Shown here piece by piece: positions 41,356 to 51,108 of a stretch of 64,000 nucleotides of DNA; within the stretch, counting starts at the first letter, position 1, and every line of letters starts with the position of its first letter. A model generated the notes under the pieces. That model searched no databases. It saw only the letters and a program-made list of their open reading frames with translations, and was not told the origin of the DNA. The position numbers and the translations under genes were made by a program. Source of the DNA: JANQPX01 sp965222015 (GTDB taxonomy: Bacteria; Pseudomonadota; Alphaproteobacteria; Geminicoccales; Geminicoccaceae); NCBI GenBank assembly GCA_965222015.1, contig CBDCTL010000023.1:682001-746000 (forward strand), written 5' to 3'.

Positions 41356-42735
41356 ATGGCGGGGCGGCGGCTCATCTTCCAGCTCGGCACCAACAACTGG
41401 CAGCGCGGCGGCGAGTTCGCGCCCGGCTCCGGCATCCTGCACGAATCCCACCATCACGCTTATGACGCCTTGCCCGGATTCAAGAGCTATTCGATGTATC
41501 CGTCCCGCACCCAGCGGTTCGAGCAGGAAGACGTCATGGTGTTCGAGCTCGACCACGACATTCCCATCTGCGAGTCGATCTCGCCGGTCAGCAGCCATCG
41601 CTGGCACGGCATGAGCGACGAGGAGGTGCGGGCCTACCGTGCTCGCCTGACCGAAGAGGTCGCGAACTGGATGGCGGCGATCGAGCATCGCACCGGCGAC
41701 GACTTCCACCTCGCCGTCGCCCATCACACCTTTCTCAATCCCGTGGTCATGCGCGACGTCATCCGCGCACGCATGGCGGAAGGCCGCCCGCGCATCCCGC
41801 TGCTCTGCTTCGCCCACGGCACGGCGCTCAAGATGTACGCCAACGAGCGCCGCGGCGACCGGCCGGACGAGTTCCCGCTTCGTTTTCTGCCGATGATCGA
41901 GGCGGAGCGGGTCTTCGCCTGGGGCGACCCCAAGGGCGGCGTCGATCTGGCCGCGGCGATCTCGACCGAGCAGATCGAGGCCCTGGTCGACATTTTTCCG
42001 ACCTTTCCGCGCGAGCGCGTGGCGCTGTCCCCGAACGGCTACAATCAGGCGGTCTTTCGCCCGGCGGACGACGACGGATCCCCCCCGGCCGATCGCTTCG
42101 ACATCCTGAAAACCTTCGAAACGCAGCCCTATGAAGGCAGCACGCGAGCGCCGGCGCGGATCGAGGGCGACTTCGACCGCATCGTCGTCTTCTGCGGCAA
42201 GTTCGCGGACTGGAAACGCCTGGACGCGCTCCTCCACGCCGCCCGCGACTACGAGCGCACGTCGCCCGGCCTCGCCACCCTGATCGTCGGCTCCGGCCCG
42301 ATCGAGGCGCAAAGGGCGATGCAGGACCTCGCCTTCGAGACGCTCGGGCTGGAGCGCACCTTCTTCCTCGGCCCGCGCGGCCAGGACGAACTCGCGACGC
42401 TTTTCCGCATCGCCGATGTCGGCTGCTTTCCCTCGAGGAACGAGCCCTTCGGCCTGGTTTTCATCGAGTGCATGGCCTGCGGCACGCCCGTGATCGGCGC
42501 GCAATCGGGCGGGCCCAAGGATTTCGTGACACCAGAGGTCGGCACCCTCGTGCCCGAGACCTCGGACCTCGACGAGCTAGCCCGCTCGCTCGCCGACGCC
42601 GTGCGCACCGCGATCGCGGAGGATTGGAAAACCACCAAGGGCGCCACGGCCGCAGCCCTCGCCAGACGCGACTTCAGCGTCGCCGCCCAGGTCAAGAACC
42701 TGCTCGACGCCGTCGACCGCCTCCGCCTCTCCTGA
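41356..42735 (+). CDS. Glycosyltransferase, family 4 (GT-B fold)
   Basis: 459 residues from ATG 41356, with GAGGGA six bases upstream; the in-frame ATG at 41266 lacks a ribosome site. The C-terminal half carries the GT4 signature: RIVVFCGKFADWKRLDALL, TLIVGSGP, FFLGPRGQDELATLFRIADVGCFPS and EPFGLVFIECMACGTPVIGAQSGG, with the E-x7-E donor-binding motif. The N-terminus GTNNWQRGGEFAPGSGILHESHHHAY is unusual and histidine-rich. It is probably a retaining sugar transferase using a nucleotide sugar. Acceptor unknown; no other polysaccharide genes are nearby. Confidence 0.87.
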   Translation: MAGRRLIFQLGTNNWQRGGEFAPGSGILHESHHHAYDALPGFKSYSMYPSRTQRFEQEDVMVFELDHDIPICESISPVSSHRWHGMSDEEVRAYRARLTEEVANWMAAIEHRTGDDFHLAVAHHTFLNPVVMRDVIRARMAEGRPRIPLLCFAHGTALKMYANERRGDRPDEFPLRFLPMIEAERVFAWGDPKGGVDLAAAISTEQIEALVDIFPTFPRERVALSPNGYNQAVFRPADDDGSPPADRFDILKTFETQPYEGSTRAPARIEGDFDRIVVFCGKFADWKRLDALLHAARDYERTSPGLATLIVGSGPIEAQRAMQDLAFETLGLERTFFLGPRGQDELATLFRIADVGCFPSRNEPFGLVFIECMACGTPVIGAQSGGPKDFVTPEVGTLVPETSDLDELARSLADAVRTAIAEDWKTTKGATAAALARRDFSVAAQVKNLLDAVDRLRLS

Positions 42736-42751
42736 TGGTGCGACCACACCG
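42736..42751 (+). repeat. Dispersed post-stop element, degenerate copy E
   Basis: The glycosyltransferase stop TGA is followed at once by TGGTGCGACCACACCG. It shares the TGG-N5-CCA core with the other copies, but the downstream tail is not conserved. Confidence 0.55.
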
Positions 42752-42803
42752 AAAGTGCCCTCGACCGCCTGCCGTAACTTGGGCGCATCCCGTCAATCCG
42801 GGC

Positions 42804-43775
42804 TCACGACGCGGGACTCAAATGATGTGGACATTCCACTGATGTGGACATTCCACGATCATCCGCCAGACATCGTTCCGTCGCGTTCACGATCTCGCCC
42901 CTGAGCCAGCGGTGAAGCGGTGAACGATGCAGGCGGGGCGGCCAGACGCACTCGAGCACGAACCCTTCCACCGGCACCGGCGTCTCGAAGGTCCGGAGGT
43001 CGTGCGGCATAGCGGCGATCAGCCGCTCGGGCAGCACCGCGATCAGATCGGTCTGCTCGAGCAGCGAGCCGACCACGGAAAAACCCGGCACCACGAGGCC
43101 GATCGTCCGCCGGCGTCCGACCGCGGCAAGCGCCTGGTCGGTCGGCCCGAGCGCGTCGCCGCGAAAGGGCGAGACCAGAAGATGCGGATGCGCGCAAAAG
43201 CCATCCAGCGTGACGGCACCGTCGGCGAACAGCGGATGGCCCGTTCGCGCCGCACCGAGATAGCGCTCCTCGAACAGCCGCCGCGAATGCAGCCCCGCCG
43301 GCGCGAATTGCGGCACCGTGAGCGCGATGTCGATGCGCGCTTCATGCATCTCGGCGGCCAGCGTCGTCGCGTCGGCAGGGCGGATGACCAGACGAAGGGC
43401 CGGCGCCGTCAGCCGCAGCCGGCCGAGAAGTGCTGGCAGGATCAGCGTCAGCGCATAGTCCGAGGCCGCAATGGTCGCGACGCCGTCGAAAGCCTCGGGA
43501 TCGAAGGCCTCCGGCGTCACCAGGGCTTCGAGGTCGCCGAGCGCCCGTCGGATCGCCGGCGCCAGTTCCTCCGCGCGCGGTGTCGGCAGCACGCCGCCCT
43601 TGGTTCTCACGAACAGCGGGTCGTCGAACAGCACCCTCAGCCTCGCGAGCTGTCCGCTCATGCCCTGCTGTGTCAGTCCCATGCGCTCGGCCGCGCGGGT
43701 CACGCTGCGCTCGCCGGCCAGCGCCTCGAAGGCGAGGAGCAGGCGGACGTCGAGTCTGGTGATATCACGATCCAT
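42804..43775 (-). CDS. LysR-family transcriptional regulator
   Basis: 323 residues from ATG 43775 (ATG 43796 adds MCVVCIT and is less likely). The N-terminal HTH reads DVRLLLAFEALAGERSVTRAAERMGLTQQGMSGQLARLR, quoted here as its core SVTRAAERMGLTQQGMSGQL. A LysR substrate-binding domain follows. It is divergent from the GST gene by 116 bp and so probably controls the GST-CmcJ pair, as is usual for LysR proteins. The last 20 or so codons run through a perfect 17-bp tandem duplication (42823-42856), which changes the C-terminal sequence and stop position. Confidence 0.9.
   Translation of the reverse strand: MDRDITRLDVRLLLAFEALAGERSVTRAAERMGLTQQGMSGQLARLRVLFDDPLFVRTKGGVLPTPRAEELAPAIRRALGDLEALVTPEAFDPEAFDGVATIAASDYALTLILPALLGRLRLTAPALRLVIRPADATTLAAEMHEARIDIALTVPQFAPAGLHSRRLFEERYLGAARTGHPLFADGAVTLDGFCAHPHLLVSPFRGDALGPTDQALAAVGRRRTIGLVVPGFSVVGSLLEQTDLIAVLPERLIAAMPHDLRTFETPVPVEGFVLECVWPPRLHRSPLHRWLRGEIVNATERCLADDRGMSTSVECPHHLSPAS
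42823..42856. repeat. Perfect 17-bp tandem duplication at the 3' end of the LysR gene
   Basis: TGATGTGGACATTCCAC occurs at 42823-42839 and 42840-42856. Each copy contains the small palindrome GTGGA-CAT-TCCAC. Since 17 is not a multiple of three, the LysR C-terminus is shifted relative to the single-copy state. Confidence 0.92.
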
Positions 43776-43891
43776 TGTGATGCAAACCACGCACATCTGT
43801 TGGCTCGATAATACTGCCGCACCTATAATCCCGAAGTCAAAGAAAGCGTCGAGACCCGCAATTGGCGGGCGAGTTCTTCGGGGAGCGAACG

Positions 43892-44536
43892 ATGGAAATT
43901 CTGGCGGATCCGATCACGGTCAATTGCCGAAAGGTGCTGGCCGGGCTGAAGCTGATCGGGGCGGACTACGATCTGACCAAGGTCGACTATTTCAAGGGCG
44001 AGCAGAAGAGCCCGGACTATCTGGCGATCAACCCGAACGCCTCGATCCCGGCCATGCGGGACGGCGATCTGGTGCTCTGGGAATCGAACGCGATCCTGCA
44101 ATATGCCGCCGACAAGACCGGCAACGCCGAGGCCTATCCGACCGATCTGAAGACGCGGGCGGACGTCAATCGATGGCTGCTCTGGGAATGCGGCGCCTGG
44201 TTCCCGAGCTGCTACGTCTATCTGGTCGAGAACTGCGTGAAGCCGCTCCTCGGGGGCAAGACCGACCAGTCCGTCCTCGATGGGGAAGCGGAGAATTTTC
44301 ACAAACTCGCCGGCGTTCTGGACGGCAGGCTCGGCGAGGAGGCTTACGTCTGCGGCGATCATCCGACCATCGCCGATGTCGTGGTGGCGGCGCCGATGCA
44401 CCTCCATGGCTGGCAGAAACTGCCGCTCGAGAACCACGCCAATATCAGGCGCTGGATGACCGAGCGCATCGAAATGGCGCCCTGGTGGAAGGCGACCCAT
44501 GTCGGCGAGGGCTTCACGCTGCCGGATGCGGCGTGA
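43892..44536 (+). CDS. Glutathione S-transferase
   Basis: 214 residues from ATG 43892, supported by GGGGAG upstream; the in-frame ATG at 43862 adds an unconserved leader. The N-terminal thioredoxin-like domain has NCRKVLAGLKLIGADYDL and the glutathione-binding segment PNASIPAMRDGDLVLWESNAILQYAA. The C-terminal helical domain has EEAYVCGDHPTIADVVVAAPMH, with the conserved N-capping box and Asp. It is a cytosolic GST, probably beta- or theta-like. It starts a two-gene unit with a CmcJ-like enzyme and is divergent from a LysR regulator. Confidence 0.9.
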   Translation: MEILADPITVNCRKVLAGLKLIGADYDLTKVDYFKGEQKSPDYLAINPNASIPAMRDGDLVLWESNAILQYAADKTGNAEAYPTDLKTRADVNRWLLWECGAWFPSCYVYLVENCVKPLLGGKTDQSVLDGEAENFHKLAGVLDGRLGEEAYVCGDHPTIADVVVAAPMHLHGWQKLPLENHANIRRWMTERIEMAPWWKATHVGEGFTLPDAA

Positions 44537-44569
44537 CCTTCGAACGCGATCCTGCGAAACGAAAGGGCG

Positions 44570-45391
44570 ATGCTGGTGACGATGAGCAGCGTGCAGGCCA
44601 CGTTGAACTACTCGGCCGACAACGGCCGGCCGATCGACTACTATCTCTACGAGCCGGATCCGGGCACGGAGCGCAATCCGCCGGGCACCGATCCGCGCGA
44701 GATGGAGATCCGGGACGGCTGGCCCCGCGCGGACGAGTTTTCGATCGACCGCGAAGGCTTCGAGATCAAGCCTTTCGTCACCGCCTTCGCCGATTTCGAC
44801 GACGATGGCCGCATCAAGGCCGCCTTCTACCCCGACGTCGTCGCTTTCGTGAAGCAGCACACCGGAGCGAAGCGGGCCCTGGTCTTCGACCACACCATCC
44901 GTCGCCGTCTGCCGGACGATTTGAGCCAGCAGACCGAGGTCAAGCGCCCGGCCGTGCAGCTCGTCCACAGCGACTACACGCCGAGATCCGGTCCGCAGCG
45001 CGTGTGCGACATCCTGCCGGACGAGGCCGAAGAGCTGCTGAAACGCCGGGTCGCCTTCTACAATGTCTGGAAGCCGCTGTTCGAGACCGTCGAGGAACTG
45101 CCGCTCGCCTGCTGCGACGCCCGGTCCCATGTCGAGGACGACATGCTGGTGATGGAGCTCAAATACAGAGAACGCACCGGCGAGATCTACGTCATGCGCC
45201 ATTCCGATCAGCATCGCTGGTGGTATTTCCCGCGCATGACCCCCGATCAGGCGCTGCTGCTCAAGACCTATGACAGCGCCACCGACGGCCGCGCCCGCTT
45301 CATGGGCCACACCGCCTTCGAAGACCCGACCACCCCGCCGAACGCCCTCAAACGCCAGAGCATCGAAATCCGCACCATGGCCTTTTTCTAG
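44570..45391 (+). CDS. CmcJ/NvfI-family oxygenase-like protein
   Basis: 273 residues. The sequence TLNYSADNGRPIDYYLYEPDPGTERNPPGTDPREMEIRDGWP is the family N-terminus (quoted core TLNYSADNGRPIDYYLYEP). VFDHTIRRRL and AVQLVHSDYTPRSGPQRV contain the likely His-x-Asp iron ligands, and MRHSDQHRWWYFPRMTPDQALLLKTYDS gives the distal His and Arg (core HRWWYFPRMTPDQALLLKTY). Relatives are cephamycin CmcJ and fungal AsaB/NvfI, non-haem iron or 2-oxoglutarate-dependent enzymes. Substrate unknown. It follows the GST gene by 33 bp. Its stop is followed at once by a dispersed repeat. Confidence 0.83.
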   Translation: MLVTMSSVQATLNYSADNGRPIDYYLYEPDPGTERNPPGTDPREMEIRDGWPRADEFSIDREGFEIKPFVTAFADFDDDGRIKAAFYPDVVAFVKQHTGAKRALVFDHTIRRRLPDDLSQQTEVKRPAVQLVHSDYTPRSGPQRVCDILPDEAEELLKRRVAFYNVWKPLFETVEELPLACCDARSHVEDDMLVMELKYRERTGEIYVMRHSDQHRWWYFPRMTPDQALLLKTYDSATDGRARFMGHTAFEDPTTPPNALKRQSIEIRTMAFF

Positions 45392-45460
45392 TGGCGCGGC
45401 CACCTCGTCGACTTGGGCCGCTGTCGCCCGGATTGGCGGTATGCGGCCAGGTTTGGGGGC
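45392..45460 (+). repeat. Dispersed post-stop element, copy B (full length)
   Basis: After the TAG of the CmcJ-like gene the sequence TGGCGCGGCCACCTCGTCGA-CTTGG is identical to copy A at 5700-5769. Twenty variable bases follow, then CGGTATGCGGCCAGGTTT and a G run, again as in copy A. Confidence 0.85.
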
Positions 45461-45805
45461 ATCATGCCGATCCGCCTGAACGTTGACCGCTTTGGTTCCT
45501 TCCCCCGCGGTCCTCGCTGCGGGGCGTTGATGACAGGTTTTAACGCTTCATCAACCTCTCGCCGTCATCGTGGCATCCCGGTCCATGCGATCCTGGCAAT
45601 CCGAGCTTCACCCCACCTTTTAAGCGGGCGAGTTAGGCAGGCGGGCGGGCGGATTCCCAGGATCGCATGGACCGTGAAGAAGTGTAACCGAGCCAGGTCA
45701 ACGTGTGGTGAAGACGGTGAGGCTGTGAAGACGACCAAAAGGATCGACCGAAAACAGTCATGCGTCAGTTGGGTCGGTTGAACAGAACATCGACGGAGCC
45801 TTCGA
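45461..45805. other. Intergenic region with a long hairpin, no gene seen
   Basis: About 345 bases lie between the dispersed element and the SDR gene. Open frames on both strands lack conserved features. The main structure is the 24-bp inverted repeat at 45580-45673. Confidence 0.5.
45580..45673. repeat. Long inverted repeat, 24-bp arms with one mismatch
   Basis: GGTCCATGCGATCCTGGCAA plus TCCG (45580-45603) pairs with CGGATTCCCAGGATCGCATG plus GACC (45650-45673), 23 of 24 positions, around a 46-base loop. The loop contains a C-rich and a G-rich part (CACCCCACC; GGCGGGCGGGCGG) that could extend the fold. Confidence 0.9.
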
Positions 45806-46573
45806 ATGGCCGATCGGGATCTTTCCGGGCGCATCGCGCTGGTGACCGGCGGCTCGCGCGGCATCGGGCGCGCGATCTGCCGCCGCCTCGCCAGGGCCGG
45901 CGCCTGGGTGGCGGTCAACTACACCTCGAACGAGGCGGCGGCGGCCGAGGCGCTCGAGGAACTTCGCGACGCCGGCGGCGAGGGCGGCATCTACCAGGCG
46001 GATGTCTCGTCCTTCGACGAGACGGACGCGATGTTCCAGGCGATCGAGGCCGATCGCGGGCCTGTCGACCTCCTGGCCACCAATGCCGGCATCGCCTCCT
46101 TCGAGGACGATGTCGACATGCCGATCGACCTCTGGCGGCGCATCCTTTCCGTCAATCTCGACGGCACCTTCCACGCGGTCTGGCGCGCGAAGGAGAACAT
46201 GCTCGCCCGTGGCGACGGGCGCATCGTCTGCATCTCCTCGATCAACGGCATCGCCCCCTCCAAGCTCCGGCCGGACCGGCTGATCGCCTACGGCGCCTCG
46301 AAATCCGCTGTGATCGGCTTCGCCCGCAGCTGCGCCGCCGCCTTCGGCCCGAAGATCCGGGTCAACTGCGTGGCGCCGGGCCTGATCCAGACCGACATGA
46401 CCGCCGGCATGAGCGACGCCATGCGCGCGCGCATCGTCGCGGAGACGCCCGCCGGCCGCATCGGCACGCCGGACGACGTCGCCGAGCTCACCTATTTCCT
46501 CATGAGCGACGCCGCCGGCTTCGTCACCGGCCAGACCTGCGTCACCTCGGGCGGTCTCGTCACCCTGCCCTGA
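45806..46573 (+). CDS. Short-chain dehydrogenase/reductase (3-oxoacyl reductase-like)
   Basis: 255 residues. Rossmann motif TGGSRGIGRAI near residue 15, NAGIASFEDD, catalytic Ser in CISSINGIAP and Tyr-x3-Lys in AYGASKSAVIGFARS, then RVNCVAPGLIQTDMT and the end TGQTCVTSGGLVTLP. This is a classical NAD(P)-dependent SDR of normal length. FabG-like 3-oxoacyl reduction or a 3-hydroxy-acid/sugar alcohol oxidation are both possible. It converges with the acetoacetyl-CoA synthetase gene (six bases apart), so a link to 3-hydroxybutyrate metabolism is possible but not shown. Confidence 0.88.
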   Translation: MADRDLSGRIALVTGGSRGIGRAICRRLARAGAWVAVNYTSNEAAAAEALEELRDAGGEGGIYQADVSSFDETDAMFQAIEADRGPVDLLATNAGIASFEDDVDMPIDLWRRILSVNLDGTFHAVWRAKENMLARGDGRIVCISSINGIAPSKLRPDRLIAYGASKSAVIGFARSCAAAFGPKIRVNCVAPGLIQTDMTAGMSDAMRARIVAETPAGRIGTPDDVAELTYFLMSDAAGFVTGQTCVTSGGLVTLP

Positions 46574-46579
46574 CCGCCG

Positions 46580-48541
<1,962 letters not shown>

Positions 48542-48669
48542 GGGATGGTCGAAAGAATGCGCCTCATGGTCCGAAACGCAGCCCTCGCTGACAAGGGGTT
48601 TTAAGGCCGCAAGGTTAAGATGAGGTTAACAATATCGACAAAGTCCGGGCCGCACGCAGACGGGCGCGT

Positions 48670-49431
48670 TCAGGCGATCCGCAGCGCCGTATCGCCGCCG
48701 GCGAGGCGTTCGGCAAGCGGCGCCGGCACCGGTTTGTCCGTGAAGAAGCAGTCGACCTGATCGATCCTGCCGAGGCGGACCATGGCGTTTCGGCCGAACT
48801 TGCTGTGGTCGGCCGCAAGAAAGACCTTGCGCGAATTTTCCAGGATCGCCTTCGCGACCCTCACCTCGCGATAGTCGAAGTCGAACAGCCCGCCATCCTC
48901 TTCGATCGCGCTGATGCCGATGATGCCGATGTCCACCTTGAACTGACGGATCAGGTCGAGCGTCGCCTCGCCGACGATGCCACGATCGTGGTGGCGCACC
49001 TGCCCGCCGGCGATGATCACGCGAAAATCGGGATTCGCGGCGAGCGTCGAGGCGACGTTCAGATTGTTGGTCACCACCGACAGGCCGTGGTGATGGAGCA
49101 GCGCCTCGGCGATCGCCTCGGTGGTGGTGCCGAGATTGATGAACAGCGAGGCGTGATGCGGCACATGGGCGGCCACAAGCTGCGCGATCCGCCGCTTTTC
49201 CTCGGAAAACAGCACCTGCCTTTCGGGATAGGCCAGGTTCTCCGTGCTCGACGGCAGGCGAGCGCCGCCATGCAGCCGCTCCAGCACGCCCTGCTCGCAA
49301 AGGTCGTTGATGTCGCGGCGAATCGTCTGCGGCGTCACCTGAAAGCGCTCCGCGAGCTGCTCGATCGAGACGAAGCCGTCCTGTCTCGCCATGTCGACGA
49401 TATCGCCGCGCCTGATCGTGCTCGCCGCCAT
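48670..49431 (-). CDS. glpR: DeoR-family repressor of glycerol metabolism
   Basis: 253 residues from ATG 49431; the open frame continues upstream to 51084 only as the antisense of glpD. The N-terminal HTH reads RRGDIVDMARQDGFVSIEQLAERFQVTPQTIRRDINDLCEQGVLERLHGG (core QLAERFQVTPQTIRRDINDL). The sensor domain follows with LFINLGTTTEAIAEALL, VVTNNLNVA, GGQVRHHDRGIVGEATLDLI and AADHSKFGRNAMVRLG. This matches GlpR, which binds glycerol-3-phosphate and then releases DNA. It is divergent from glpD, which it should repress. Confidence 0.92.
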   Translation of the reverse strand: MAASTIRRGDIVDMARQDGFVSIEQLAERFQVTPQTIRRDINDLCEQGVLERLHGGARLPSSTENLAYPERQVLFSEEKRRIAQLVAAHVPHHASLFINLGTTTEAIAEALLHHHGLSVVTNNLNVASTLAANPDFRVIIAGGQVRHHDRGIVGEATLDLIRQFKVDIGIIGISAIEEDGGLFDFDYREVRVAKAILENSRKVFLAADHSKFGRNAMVRLGRIDQVDCFFTDKPVPAPLAERLAGGDTALRIA

Positions 49432-49506
49432 CGGCCATCCGTCCTTCGTGGCATTCCCGTTCAAATTAGAGCAAAACGAAAAAAATCGAAACGCCGAAAT
49501 TTTCAC

Positions 49507-49526
49507 TTGCGAAAGAAACGAACATG
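49507..49526 (+). promoter_or_regulatory. Candidate GlpR operator upstream of glpD
   Basis: The AT-rich glpR-glpD region contains TTGCGAAAGAAACGAACATG, whose right half AACGAACAT matches the E. coli GlpR operator half-site. A second, weaker candidate lies at about 49474-49492 (AACGAAAAAAATCGAAACG). Confidence 0.45.
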
Positions 49527-49587
49527 ACCCATCGTCATCGCCAGGAGAACGAATACGCCATGACGACGACTTCAGGGAGCTGAGGGG

Positions 49588-51108
49588 TTGAGTGACGGCG
49601 AGATCATCGATCTGATGGTGGTCGGCGGCGGCATCAACGGCGCCGGCATCGCGCGCGATGCGGCCGGGCGCGGCCTGAAGGTGGTGCTGTGCGAACAGGG
49701 CGACCTCGCCAACCACACCTCGTCCGCCAGCTCCAAGCTGATCCATGGCGGGCTCCGCTATCTCGAATACTACGAATTCCGCCTGGTGCGCGAGGCGCTG
49801 ATCGAACGCGAGGTGCTGCTCGAAGCCGCCCCGCACATCATCTGGCCCCTGCGCTTCATCCTGCCCCACAGCCCCGAGCAGCGCCCCGCCTGGCTGATCA
49901 GAACCGGGCTTTTCTTGTACGATCACCTCGGCGGGCGAAAGCGCCTCCCCGGCTCCGCCTCCGTCGACCTCGAGACCGACCCCGTTGCAGGGCCGCTGAA
50001 ACACGGCGTCAAGAATGCATTCTCCTACGCCGACTGCTGGGTCGAGGACGCGCGCCTCGTGGTGCTCAACGCCATGGACGCCGCCGAACGCGGCGCCGAG
50101 ATCCTGACGCACACGCGCTGCACCGAAGCGAGGCGCGCGGGCGGCATCTGGCACATCACGCTCGCCTCCAATCGCGGCGCGCCGGTTCGGAAAATCCGTG
50201 CAAAAGGGCTGGTCAACGCCGCCGGACCCTGGGTCTCGAGCTTCATCAGGGATCGCCTGCAGCAGCGAAGCGAGAGCAGCGTCCGGCTGATCAAGGGCAG
50301 CCACATCGTCGTGAAGAAGCTGTTCGATCACGACAGCCCCTACATCCTGCAGAACCCGGACGGCCGCATCGTCTTCGCCATTCCCTATGAGCGGGACTAC
50401 ACCCTGATCGGCACCACCGACCAGGAGTTTCAGGGCGATCCCGCCGACATCCGCATCGACGACGACGAGATCGACTACCTGCTCACCTCGGTCAATCGCT
50501 ACTTCGAAAAACCCGTGACCCGCGAGCGCATCGTCTGGAGTTATGCCGGGGCGAGGCCGCTCTACGACGACGCCAAGGGCAGCGCATCCGCCGTCACCCG
50601 TGACTATGTGTTCGACCTCGACGCGCCGGAGGAGGGGGCGCCGCTGCTCTCGGTCTTCGGCGGCAAGCTCACCACCTACAGGAAGCTCGCCGAGCACGCG
50701 CTCGAAAAGCTGCAGCCGGTCATGGGCTTCAAAGCCGGGCCCTGGACGGCCAGAAGCCCGCTTCCCGGCGGCGACATCGAGAACGCCGATTTCGAGGCCT
50801 TCCTGAAGGACGTCCGTAAACGGTGGAATTGGCTTCCCCCCGCCCTCGCCCGGCGTTACACCAGAGCCTATGGCACGAGAATCGAACGCCTGCTGGGGAC
50901 GGCCGAGGACTTGAAAGGACTGGGAGAGCATTTCGGCGACGATCTCTACGAGGCCGAGGTCGCCTATCTGATGCGCGCCGAATGGGCGCTCACCGACGAG
51001 GACATCCTCTGGCGGCGCTCGAAGCTCGGCCTGCATGTCGGCGAGAAGACCGCGGCGCGGCTGGCCTCCTGGCTCGGACGTCATGCCGAGATCGAGGTGC
51101 CGGCATGA
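49588..51108 (+). CDS. glpD: Aerobic glycerol-3-phosphate dehydrogenase
   Basis: 506 residues with a TTG start at 49588, preceded by GGGAGCTGAGGGG. FAD-binding GGGINGAGIARDAAGRGLKV lies at the N-terminus, followed by the diagnostic TSSASSKLIHGGLRYLEYYEFRLV (core SSASSKLIHGGLRYLEYYEF). VNAAGPWVSSF, GTTDQEFQGDP and VFGGKLTTYRKLAEHAL follow. It oxidises glycerol-3-phosphate to dihydroxyacetone phosphate at the inner membrane and reduces quinone. Its stop overlaps the glpS start (ATGA). Glycerol kinase is not in the window. Confidence 0.95.
   Translation: MSDGEIIDLMVVGGGINGAGIARDAAGRGLKVVLCEQGDLANHTSSASSKLIHGGLRYLEYYEFRLVREALIEREVLLEAAPHIIWPLRFILPHSPEQRPAWLIRTGLFLYDHLGGRKRLPGSASVDLETDPVAGPLKHGVKNAFSYADCWVEDARLVVLNAMDAAERGAEILTHTRCTEARRAGGIWHITLASNRGAPVRKIRAKGLVNAAGPWVSSFIRDRLQQRSESSVRLIKGSHIVVKKLFDHDSPYILQNPDGRIVFAIPYERDYTLIGTTDQEFQGDPADIRIDDDEIDYLLTSVNRYFEKPVTRERIVWSYAGARPLYDDAKGSASAVTRDYVFDLDAPEEGAPLLSVFGGKLTTYRKLAEHALEKLQPVMGFKAGPWTARSPLPGGDIENADFEAFLKDVRKRWNWLPPALARRYTRAYGTRIERLLGTAEDLKGLGEHFGDDLYEAEVAYLMRAEWALTDEDILWRRSKLGLHVGEKTAARLASWLGRHAEIEVPA

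Noticed and set aside
45413..45781. A 122-residue open frame in the gap before the SDR gene
   Set aside because: It runs through the dispersed element and the long hairpin, lacks a ribosome site and its translation looks random.
49431..51084. Extended N-terminus for the DeoR/GlpR protein reaching 51084
   Set aside because: The extension is antisense to glpD. The protein matches its family only from ATG 49431.
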